Part shown: positions 12,125 through 21,617 of the stretch, piece by piece
Layout of the letters: each line of letters begins with the position of its first letter
Numbering within the stretch: position 1 is the first letter of the stretch
Origin: Siphonodentalium dalli
Taxonomy: Eukaryota > Mollusca > Scaphopoda > Gadilida > Siphonodentaliidae
DNA: 64,000 nucleotides
NCBI GenBank assembly: GCA_032622095.1
Contig: CP136068.1
Location: forward strand, 111,673,546-111,737,545
Reading direction: 5' to 3'
Notes under the pieces: model-generated
Told to the model about the DNA's origin: nothing
Database searches by the model: none
What the model saw: only the letters and a program-made list of their open reading frames with translations
Position numbers and translations under genes: made by a program

Positions 12125-12310
12125 TAAGGCTTATCCGTTATTGGAACTCACATGTTCAAACTTTGTTATTCGTTATAAATGCACCATCTGCTATTTAACT
12201 ATTTGATATGTTAAGGCTTATCCGTTATTGAAACTCACATGTTCAAACTTTGTTATTCGTTATAAATGCACCATCTGCTATTTAACTATTTGATTAAGGC
12301 TTATCCGTTT
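12125..12310. repeat. 87-bp satellite array, right part
   Basis: This continues the array at 11123-11711 beyond the insertion. Further units start at 12145 and 12232, and the last is truncated with an internal deletion near 12293. Confidence 0.9.
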
Positions 12311-12599
12311 ACAGTTGGAAATTGATATATCTGAACTTAGTATTGTTTTAATCGGGTCTTTTAATCTACCAGATATTTTTAATTTTTAAGTGTAGTGCAA
12401 ATAATTTAGTCATCTTCCGAGTTATCTATCATATCTTGGTGAAGCTTGTATCGTTTAATGTGTAAATATGCTCGATGTTGTTTTGTTTGTGTTGATTTTT
12501 TATGTAATTGGGCATTGAAACTATAACTGCTGTAGAATGCGTTTCTTAAATGAATATATAACAATACTAACGGCAAGATTGAAACATTTCACTTACATT

Positions 12600-13010
12600 T
12601 TAATTCGGCAAAATTACTTTCTTCTGCATAAATGTTGCTGTATAGTTTGTGAAATTGATTCGTATTATTTTGTTATCCATTTTCGACCTTGATATTAAAC
12701 GTCCAGAGAAAAGTAACTCATGGTAAACTCGACCCATTTTGTTTCTCGCCCACTGAGTGCCCCAGTTAAAAATTTCCATTTGGAGACCAAATTTTCCGTC
12801 AAATGTCAACTGCTTGATCACAAATATTTTGACAAAATTGCGACATATTAGATCACGTTGTTGTAATTAGAAGCCATCGACGTCGTTTTTCGATTGAACT
12901 ATGAACCCATAGCTGTATCAGTAGATGAACAACATTCTTCGCGGAATTATACAGTATATTGTTCGTCTACCGACACAACTATACGCTCATAGCTCAATCA
13001 AAAAATGTTG
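12600..13010. repeat. Intron sequence with imperfect inverted repeat
   Basis: Arms of about 41 bases face each other at about 12890-12932 and 12958-13000, near ACTATGAACCCATAGCTGTA and its diverged complement. The open frame at 12600-12821 (minus) shows no recognisable domain. Confidence 0.4.
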
Positions 13011-13409
13011 TTGATGGCATATATCAACCGTTCATTTTTAGGTCATTGTCGGTGAACAATATATATTGCAAGAAAAGACCAAGACAATAAAAGCTAGATA
13101 CCGGAGTTAGTTTATTTGTGAGATTGTGTTCTGATATCGGGCACCCATTTAAAAAGGAGAAGTGCGTGGGATCAGAATGTTTTCGGGTCATTTGGTGAGG
13201 TCAGATTCGAGGCACATGTTTGATGCGTAAGTGGTGTCAATTACCTTGCGACATGTTGTAGTTGTATGCGTCACCAATTATTTGTATCTGTATTTGCGAC
13301 TGTCTGTCTGGGTTCAAAAGTAATTCACCGGGGACCAACTAAATGACACCAACTTGTTCGAACAACGGTAACATTTAACGGGGAAGATAATGGTGCGGGT
13401 TAGCATGTT

Positions 13410-14790
13410 CTAAAATGACGATGTTAATGTCAGGGGCAGAAAAGGAGAAGAGGCAGCAAAATATTTTGTCGCCAATTTCCACTAAACTTACACATAATCA
13501 TCTGCATGATATGTTCAAATGTAATGGTGTGGCTTATTGGTGACAAAAATGATGGCGCCGTTCGAGTCAGGGGTGCACGGAATGGGAGAGGGGCACCAAC
13601 ATTGATACAATATTTTTAAAGCCTATTTCTACCAAATTGATACAAATTCTTCTCCATGATACAAGGAATGCAATCATTTGGTTTAAAGACACCAAATTGG
13701 TGCCGTTTGGATGAAAGATGGGTGGGAGAGGGGTACAAAAATTTATAAAAATTTGTTTGGTCAATGATTGCCATCACACATAATCATCTCCATGATATCA
13801 GGAGTCTACTGATGTGACATAAAGCTGTCAAAAGTGGCGTAATTCGAGTAATGGGTGCACATTGTGTCAGGAATAGGAAGGGAAGGATAACAAAATCTGA
13901 TACAAATGTGTTTAGCGCCAACATCAACTAAATTCATACACGTTCTTCTCCAATGATATCAGGAATCAAATCGTGTGGATTAAAGTCGCCACATTTTGTG
14001 CCTATATTTCCGAATGTCTGTCTGTGTTCTATATCGCATTTGTTCATGGGACAACCTAGATGGCACCAAAGGGTGAACTGGGTCTAACATGGGTAACTTT
14101 TCAAAAGGATAAATAGTTCTAAAGTGACGATGTTGGTGTCATGGGAAGATGAGGGGAGGGCATCAAAAATTATGAAATACTTCGTCCCCGATTTCCATAA
14201 TCATCTACACGATATGGCGCCGTTCGAGTAGGGTGCACAGAGGGGGAGGGGTATCAAAATTGATAAAAACAACATATTTAGCGCTGATTTCCACCAAAAT
14301 ATACGTCGTCTTATCCATGATACGAGGAATCGAATCGTCTGATAGAACAACGCCAAAATTGGTGCCGTTTTGTGAGAGATGGAGATACTAAACCTGATAA
14401 GAATATCTTTAGTTGCCGATTACCACCAATCTTATGCATATTCATCTCGAATGGACGTGGTTTAAATATATCAAATATGGCAACGTTCGAGTCATAAATG
14501 GTGAGGGGAGCGGCACCAAAGCTGATACAAATATGTTTAGCACTAATTTCCACCAAATTCATACAACTTGTTCTACAATGATACGAGGAATAAAATCACT
14601 ATGGCTAAAGACTCCGCATATGGTGCCGTTCGGGTCAGGGATGGAGAGAGGGGGGAACTAACATTGATAAAATATGTTAGTCGCCAATATCAACCAAAGT
14701 TAACCAAAGTTATACATATAGTCATCTCCCTAATTCGTTATAAGGACCTTTGGCGTCCAAATTTCATAACCTCGACATATGGTGACCGAG
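13410..14790. repeat. Degenerate tandem repeats, about 170-190 bp units
   Basis: Recurrent ordered blocks are AGGGGNRCACCAA, CCAAATTCATACA, TCATCTCCATGATA, AGGAATCAAATC and GGTGCCGTTCG. I count about seven or eight degraded units. Short open frames on both strands across it are by-products. It lies in gene 1 intron 1. Confidence 0.6.
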
Positions 14791-15059
14791 TTAAGTCACT
14801 TGAGAAATGATATCTACTTAACGATCATATTTATATGGGACGGGAATTAGGGCGTTCATGTTTGACACTGCATGTTTGAATGACTCATGTATTATAACAC
14901 AATTGAGTTTTGGCACAAATTGGCAGAAGTGTGCCCAATGGCACAACGGTATCTTTTCTGACGAAATAAACAGTTGTGCTTGGCGAGTGTTCTTGAATTT
15001 CAATGAATCTAATTTAGTTGAGTCAAAATTTCAAGATTTTATTGAAAGCAAACCATTAC

Positions 15060-16270
15060 AATGGTGTCAGCCAAACAATTGAACAACTGGAAATAGAATT
15101 TTTTCAATAATCATAAAAGATTCAGATGAATTTTGTGCAATAGGGGCACAATTAATGTTTAGTTTGTTCAATAAAACATCACGTTGTTGAACATATTTTA
15201 TGCAGTGTAGAAAAAAGTGTTCTTCGTCTTCTAATATATCACATGCTAGGCATTTTCTGTCTTTCTATCAGGTTTAGGTCGTTTGTATCGGTCTCTTTCT
15301 ATTGCCAATGTGTGTGTGCTTAGTCTGAATGATGTTAATAACATTGTTGTGATTTGGAAATGCCAAATTTTAAGTAGTTCTGGCAATCAAAATTAGAATA
15401 TATGTTCCCAAATAATTGAAGCTTACTTATTGTCTGAGTCTTTGCTGGCGATATTCTTTAAAGTTTTCTGAGTTGATTTCAAATAATTGTCATCAATTTC
15501 TTTTTCCAAGCTATTGCTATTCAGTGTATTGGTGTTATCCATTTCAAATATTTTAATAATGTTGTTAGCAGCTGTGAACCATGATTTGTGGCCTCCCAAG
15601 AAAGATCTTGGTCAAGATCATAGACCTCCTTGAGAAACCGGTTTGATGGAAGTATTTTTAGGCGTTTATAATACTTAAGTGTTAACTTGGAAATAAAAAC
15701 ATATGTAGGTGACCTTCCTAGTTCATATCGACTAGCTAAATTAGACGCGTTCCGGTGTATACCTAAAGTGTATTTGCAGAATCTTGTGTTAATCTTTTCA
15801 AAAGGGGTTGTATCTTTGATTAATGCTTTCTCTGTAAAATCAATAATCCATATTTCATATCCATAGACAAGAATGGGTCTTATAAGTGTATCAAAAAGTT
15901 GAGTGGCAAGTTCTATGTTAGATATGTTGAAGTCCAGAATCTTTGATTTAAGAGAGAAAATTGATTTTAGTGCTTTATCAGACATATGCTTGGCAGCATG
16001 TTGTAAATTTCCAGTGTAATAAAATAGAGATCCGAGATATTTGTAACAGTCTACGATCTCAAGTTTTGAGCTTGATAATCTGAAATAAAATTTGCATAAT
16101 TGGTCTTTTTTCTTCTAAAATTATGGCTTTAGTTTTATCGGTATTTATTTTAGCTTCCATCGTTCGCAATAACTCTCAAGGAGATCTATACAAGTTTGCA
16201 GACCTTTTTCACCCTCGGAGAACAGGATGAGATCAGTTTGAAGAAGCAGATGACTGACAGGCGAAAAGAC
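15060..16270 (-). pseudogene. Truncated non-LTR retrotransposon, C-terminal end
   Basis: From right to left the minus strand reads a relic of the reverse-transcriptase end (LILFSEGEKGLQT, then YCERWKLK). Then comes the thumb-like region MSDKALKSIFSLK and LIRPILVYGYEIW, with YTLGIHRNASNLASRYELGR. It finishes with the terminal zinc-finger-like motif CLACDILEDEEHFFLHC, then stop. Frames shift several times and the catalytic ADD position is lost. The 5' part is missing: it begins about 90 bp from the exon 1 donor of gene 1. The longest open piece is 15521-15985. Confidence 0.8.
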
Positions 16271-16359
16271 AATACAAGGGTAGACGGATTTCTTCAGATG
16301 TTTTTTTTGTCGTTTGTTGAACTTATTACCTGAACAGTTAAAGGGTTAGTTGTACATAC

Positions 16360-16491
16360 CTCGATGTCTTCAAGTAAAACTGCTGGGAAAATTCTCGACC
16401 CTGATAACTCGATAATGATGCTGCCGAATGATAGATGTTTTACAACATCCGGCGTACTCTCACGTAGACATTGAGTGTGTATGTCGTCCAT
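16360..16491 (-). CDS. Gene 1 exon 1: start codon and N-terminal half of CARD
   Basis: It encodes 44 residues starting MDDIHTQCLRESTPDVVKHL and ending in LLEDIE, followed by a good donor GAG/GTATGT (phase 0). Helix pattern and the MDD..R..D.V..L start fit the first CARD helices, and joining to exon 2 (phase 0 acceptor) completes the domain. An in-frame TAA lies 7-9 bases upstream of the ATG, so this is the real start. Sixteen bases upstream is CTTTTCCAG/G, a possible acceptor for a non-coding first exon; gene 2 has the same. Exon 1 of gene 2 matches at MDDIH.QCL....PDVVK.L and at ..EDI. Confidence 0.8.
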
Positions 16492-16602
16492 TGTGGATTA
16501 ATTCTCCCTGGAAAAGTTTACGACATACATTGTTATATTTCCCACAGCAGGCGACGTGCTTGGCTATTAAAGCAATGGGTAATCCTTCTATTAAACTTTG
16601 AT

Positions 16603-16624
16603 ATTGATGATGATGATGATGATG

Positions 16625-16665
<41 letters not shown>
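16603..16665. repeat. GAT/ATT trinucleotide microsatellite
   Basis: (GAT)n passes into (ATT)n about 110 bp upstream of the gene 1 start codon. Gene 2 has a shorter degenerate counterpart at 56390-56420, so it predates the duplication. Confidence 0.9.
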
Positions 16666-17026
16666 AGGGTGTCTGTACACTAAATCCTGCCATTTTGGGA
16701 CCATCTCCTTTTATACTCAACATAATATATGCAACAAATGAATGAATTTGAGATATGGATTAGTGCAAAATATATTCGTGTGCTCTATGAACGATACAAA
16801 CAACATGGGAACTATAAAAAAAATGAATTTATGACTGGAGCCATAAATTCATTTTCAGTATAATTACCATGTCTGTCTGTGTGTAGGGGTGGGATAAATA
16901 TCTATCACCACATGCGTGTATTTTGCACTAATCCATGGCTCAAATTTATTCATTTGTTGCATATATTCTGTTGAGTATAAACGAAGATGGTCCCATACAT
17001 GGCAGGATTTAGTGTACAGTACCCCC
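16666..17026. mobile_element. TTAA-flanked inverted-repeat element upstream of gene 1
   Basis: TTAA at 16662-16665 and 17027-17030 flanks inverted arms of about 125 bases (left 16666-16790, right about 16905-17026), sharing CTGTACACTAAATCCTGCCA and GGATTAGTGCAAAATA. It is 361 bp with no coding capacity. It is inserted at the end of the microsatellite, about 175 bp upstream of the gene 1 start codon, and could affect its promoter. Confidence 0.75.
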
Positions 17027-17039
17027 TTAAAGATGTTTC

Positions 17040-18340
17040 GTCCGAATTGAGACCAAATTACCAAATTTAATTAATCGCTAACCAGCCAAAGTGGAAAATA
17101 TTTGCAACTACGACAATTCGTATCACGCATGCATTGTGCAGATCCACAAAATCACCCAAACTGAAAGTATCACGCCGACGAGCACTAACGGACCAAATCA
17201 TGGACGCTCTTTATAAAGGCGATATTATAGGAATTGTTGTTAGGCAAACACATTCAAAACGAGTTACAACTGCCGTTGTTCAGAGTCTATATCTGGCCAT
17301 TAAATCCTCATATTAACGGGTACGTTCGAATTATTTCGGGTACAGAAAACGTACAGTTGGTGGTTACATGGTGTCAAATAGTACTTGACATCTTTAAATC
17401 CAACTCATGTAGATATGTGTTACTATGGCGATTACATGGCATATGTTATTGAGGCCCCTATGGAACATGGGTGTGGTGGTATACCTTACTCGTATTTAAA
17501 TTCTACGCAGTACTAATTTTCGCTCAGTTTTGAATTCGCGCACTTTAAATTCGCGCACCTATCTCCGCGAATTCAAAACTGACAGAATTTTTTTTTGTAA
17601 ATGTCGTGGATCTGATGACAGTTTCAGTTCTTAGTCGTTTCTGCATTTCCACAGCGGATTTACATCATGTAGACCACAACTGCATCACCATTGTGTTGCG
17701 ATGATGGGTGTCTGTATATGATCCAAATAATTACTCTGATATTGAACTCGTTATGGATTGCATAGACATCAATGAATTGAACTCGGAAACAAAAAACCAC
17801 CACCGAGAAGACAACTGACTTCAGACAAATTAACACTCGGCGGCGGATTGTGATGACATAACTAACTCAGACTGAATTAATATGGTCACGGTGCTACTCC
17901 AGAGTGGTGAATAAGTTGACGAGCATTCATGTACATGCGATCTAGAATAGGGTTATTTCTTACAAACATTTCAACATAGTCTATGTTACTATGAGTTGTA
18001 CGTCGCTTGGCATTGAGTAATGGTTTCGAATTGTTTATATTATATGGTTGACCGAATGTAAATATATATATCCTTTATTTTCCTCCGTTACACGAAGAGC
18101 TTATCAAACCTTAAACATCATAATACAAATATTTACACAAGTGTGATGAACAGGTTAAGAAGACATATACAAATGAATACATATTCAGACAGAAATCAAA
18201 GTCAGAGCGACATACAGACATACAATGTGCATATACGCAGACAGCTATGTCGATTGGCAGATATGCGGACACATGCAGGCGAACAGATATACATACATAC
18301 ACTGACGAGCGGACGGATGTACAGCCATGTACGCAGTCAT
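17040..18340. other. Intergenic stretch, no supported gene
   Basis: Short open frames near 17134-17452 show no domain. A small palindrome TTTTGAATTCGCG..CGCGAATTCAAAA lies at about 17528-17572. The start near 17150 (GATCCACAAAATCACC) weakly resembles 2486-2510. Any 5' untranslated exon of gene 1 would be expected here, but I cannot identify one. Confidence 0.5.
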
Positions 18341-18344
18341 AGAC

Positions 18345-18377
18345 ACACACGCGCGCACCCACACACACACATATATA

Positions 18378-18433
<56 letters not shown>
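18345..18433. repeat. CA/TA dinucleotide microsatellite
   Basis: A CACACA and TATATA run lies directly beside the 5' end of the first Helitron-like unit. Open frames reading IYIYIY are artefacts of it. Confidence 0.95.
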
Positions 18434-18437
<4 letters not shown>

Positions 18438-18848
18438 ATATATATTTTGAAGACCTCTGTTTGTTTGTTTGTTTGTTTGTCTGTCTGTCATTTATACAAA
18501 TCTACGATTCTCGACCGATCGGGACGAAACTTGGTACGTGTGTGTAGTTTGACCAGGCGGTGAACGTTGCCGTATTGGCGAGCCCGTGCGGCGCCCGCTT
18601 CGCGCATGCGCAGACGAGATCTCGGAAACGGGTGGAGCTATCGACTTGAAATTTGCTATGTGAATGTATCTTGCCCCGGATACGAATTTTATCGGGTCGC
18701 CGAGCCCGTGCGACACCAGCTTCGCGCATGCGCAGACCAGATCTAGGAAACGGGTAGAGCTATCGACTTGAAATTTCGGGCTGGGTAGAGCTATCGACTT
18801 GAAATTTGGTTTTTGAATAGCCCGGACAACGTCGGGCTCATCGGCTAG
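18434..18848 (+). mobile_element. Helitron-like non-autonomous unit 1
   Basis: The 5' end is TCTCATATATATTTTGAAGA. The 3' end has a hairpin AGCCCGGACAACGTCGGGCT, then ATCGGCTAG, that is a stem-loop about 10 bases before CTAG. A 5' TC and a 3' hairpin plus CTRR are the Helitron signature. The next unit starts immediately. Short GTTT and CTGT repeats lie near the 5' end. Confidence 0.65.
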
Positions 18849-19406
18849 TCTCATATATATTTTGAAGACCTCTGTCTGTATGTTTGTTTGTCTGTCTGTC
18901 TGTCTGTCTGTCATTAATACAAATCTACGATTCTCGACCGATCGGGACGAAACTTGGTACGTGTGTGTAGTTTGACCAGGCGGTGAACGTTGTCGTATTG
19001 GCGAGCCCGTGCGGCGCCCGCTTCGCGCATGCGCAGACAAGATCTCGGAAACGGGTGGAGCTATCGACTTGAAATTTGCTATGTGAATGTATCTTGCCCC
19101 GGATACGAATTTTATCGGGTCGCCGAGCCCGTGCGACACCAGCTTCGCGCATGCGCAGACGAGATCTCGGAAACGGGTGGAGCTATCGACTTGAAATTTG
19201 GTATGTGAATGTATCTTGCCCCGGATACGAATTTTATCGGGTCGCCGAGTCCGTGCGACGCCAGCTTCGCGCATGCGCAGACCAGATCTCGGAAACGGGT
19301 GGAGCTATCGACTTGAAATTTGGTATGTTAATGAATCTTGCGCCGGGTACAAATTTTTCGCATATATATATTGAATAGCCCGGACAACGTCGGGCTCATC
19401 GGCTAG
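18849..19406 (+). mobile_element. Helitron-like non-autonomous unit 2
   Basis: It has the same termini as unit 1 and follows it without a gap. Internally the block GGTGGAGCTATCGACTTGAA is repeated with the phrase GAGCCCGTGCG, giving tandem subunits of about 125 bp. Long apparent frames on both strands come from this GC-rich repetition and are not genes. Confidence 0.65.
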
Positions 19407-20019
19407 TCTATTATATATTTTGAAAGATCTGTGTGTGTATCTGTCTGTGTGTGTGTGTGTAATCGATGGACTCGAAAATGGCCCAGCCGATTTCGATGAA
19501 ACTTGGTATGTGGGGGTATTTTCGGCCGGGGACGAACATAGGCATATTAATTTGTCCGTGCGACGTGACCTTGACCTTGAAATCGGGTAATTTCAAGGTC
19601 AAACGCCCGAATATCACGGGATTTCGATGAAACTTGGTATGTGGGGGTACTTTCTTATGGCGAGTCTCTTAAGCATATTCATTTGCCCGTGCGACGTGAC
19701 CTTGACCTTGAAATCGGGTAACTTCAAGGTCAAATCGCCAATTTTGATGGGCTTTCGACGAAATTTGATACGTGGGGTTACTTTTGTCCACTGATTGTTT
19801 TGGACGGGTCCAATCGTGACCCCGACCAGACCTTGACCTTCAAAATGATCAATTCAAGGTCAAATCGGGTAAAACCGGATGGATTTCGACGGGCACGTTT
19901 GTCGGGTACTTTTGTCCGGGCAGTGTTTTTGGACTGGTCAAATCGTAACCCAATTGACCTTGACCTTCAAAATGGCCAATTCAAGGTCAAAGCCCGGACG
20001 AAGTCGGGTCACCTTCTAG
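19407..20019 (+). mobile_element. Helitron-like non-autonomous unit 3
   Basis: It starts TCTATTATATATTTTGAAAG, has a GT-rich tract and repeated GTGACCTTGACCTTGAAAT blocks, and ends with hairpin GCCCGGACGAAGTCGGGT then ACCTTCTAG. It is related to but distinct from units 1 and 2, and abuts both neighbours. Confidence 0.65.
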
Positions 20020-21477
20020 TCTATTATATATTTTGAAAGATCTGTGTGTGTGTGTGTGTGTATCTGTCTGTGTGTGTGTGTGTAATCGATGAACTCGAAA
20101 ACGACCGACCCGATTTCGATGAAACTTGGTACATGGGGGTATTTTCGGCCGGGGGTTAACATAGGCCTATTAATTTGCCCGTGCGACGTGACCTTGACCT
20201 TTAAATCTGGTAATTTCAAGATCAAACGCCCGAATATCACGGGATTTCGATGAAACTTGGTATGTGGGGGTACTTTCTTATGGCGAGTCTCATAAGCATA
20301 TTCATTTGCCCGTGCGACGTGACCTTGACCTTAAAATCGGGTAACTTCAAGGTCAAATCGCCAATTTTGATGGGATTTCGACGAAATTTGATACGTGGGG
20401 TTAGTTTTGTCCACTGATTGTTTTGGACGGGTCCAATCGTGACCCCGACCAGACCTTGACCTTCAAAATGATCAATTCAAGGTCAAATCGGGTAAAACCG
20501 GATGGATTTCGACGGGCACGTTTGTCGGGTACTTTTGTCCGGGCAGTGTTTTTGGACTGGTCAAATCGTGACCCAGTCTGGGTGAACGTCGACTCTAAAT
20601 TTGAAATATAGAGTCTGGAGCTAATGTCGCCAAAACCATTTCTGTTCAGCGAAGAGCTTCCCCAAAATGACGTCACGGATTTTAAAAAATACATCGATGA
20701 TTGACAGGTGTCCCCACGTGTTATTTGTTGTGCTTCGCCGACTCATATACCAACAGAATGCCTGTGTCGCGACATAAACTTACAGAAGATAATATTTGTC
20801 GTGTGTGCGACTATTCTTTTTCGGGAGATGAACTCGCTGCATCAACGGGAAAGCTGCATCCGAGAGCAAAAAATAAGGTCGTCATCAAAAATGATGCTTT
20901 AGAACTATTTAAAAGCATAAAATTAAGTCATTTCCTCGGTGTTTGACTTTCAGATGACTTTTTTTACGGCAAATAATTTGATTTGCAAACCATGTTACAA
21001 TAAAGTAAATCAAATACACGGACATGAGTAAAGTTCTATTTATATTTATGGGAGGCCAAGTTGGTACCATACGCAGGCCTATCTATCAGGTCCAGCACAT
21101 CCTTCAAATTAATCGGAATCGTACAGAATATATAATTTCGAAGCCATTTTTTCTGTCTCTCTTGTATTTGCAAGCCTCGAAATTCCGCTCTGTTACTATA
21201 TTTAGAGGTGACATTATGGGAGTCTCCGCCCACTAACACTTGTTTATTAACCCATACTGTTTGATTGGACGGAAAATAATTTACGCAATCAATCAGATTA
21301 CGGAATCCCGAGGACTTGGAAATGAGATAGCGATGTTATCCGTCAGACCTTATATTCAATGTTGTAATGAATATTTAGGTATGAGTTTACTCAGACTGAT
21401 CGTGACCCCACTTGACCTTGACCTTCAAAATTGACAATTCAAGGTCAAAGCCCGGACGAAGTCGGGTCACCTTCTAG
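20020..21477 (+). mobile_element. Helitron-like unit 4 with foreign insert
   Basis: Its ends match unit 3, but it is 1458 bp instead of 613. The first 550 or so bases align to unit 3 up to GGTCAAATCGTGACCC. The alignment resumes at about 21394 (GATCGTGACCCC). The extra roughly 820 bp in between carries coding-like sequence with Cys-x2-Cys motifs, as expected for gene-fragment capture by a Helitron. Confidence 0.65.
20623..21028 (+). pseudogene. Captured zinc-finger-like coding fragment inside unit 4
   Basis: The stretch 20758-20946 encodes MPVSRHKLTEDNICRVCDYS through KLSHFLGV, then stops. In another frame, downstream of the T-run at 20956, the sequence continues as NLICKPCYNKVNQIHGHE (about 20973-21028). 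The two Cys-x2-Cys pairs look like halves of one zinc-binding domain split by a frame change. An upstream short frame at about 20623 reads MSPKPFLFSEELPQNDVTDF. I do not recognise the parent gene. It could be a host gene or a transposase N-terminus. Confidence 0.5.
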
Positions 21478-21495
21478 TATATATATATATATCTA

Positions 21496-21617
21496 TCTAT
21501 TATATATTTTGGAAGATCTGTTTGTTTGTTTGTTTGTTTGTGTGTGTGTGTGTAATCGATGAACTCGAAAACGGCCGACCCGATTTCGATGATACTTGGT
21601 ATGTGGGGGTATTTTCG
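21496..21617 (+). mobile_element. Helitron-like unit 5, 5' end only
   Basis: It starts TCTATTATATATTTTGGAAG and matches unit 4 to GTATTTTCG, then changes abruptly into LINE sequence. No matching 3' hairpin was found further on. Confidence 0.6.

Noticed and set aside
14311-15082. Several frames of 60-83 codons on both strands
   Set aside because: They lie in degenerate tandem repeats or at the edge of the LINE relic and have no domain.
18111-18563. Overlapping frames of 60-134 codons on both strands
   Set aside because: They are produced by CA/TA and GTTT/CTGT microsatellites at the edge of the Helitron-like array.
18492-19378. A 260-codon minus frame and several plus frames
   Set aside because: The translated repeats follow the tandem DNA subunits of Helitron-like units 1 and 2, and no domain is visible. 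GC-rich repeats simply lack stops.
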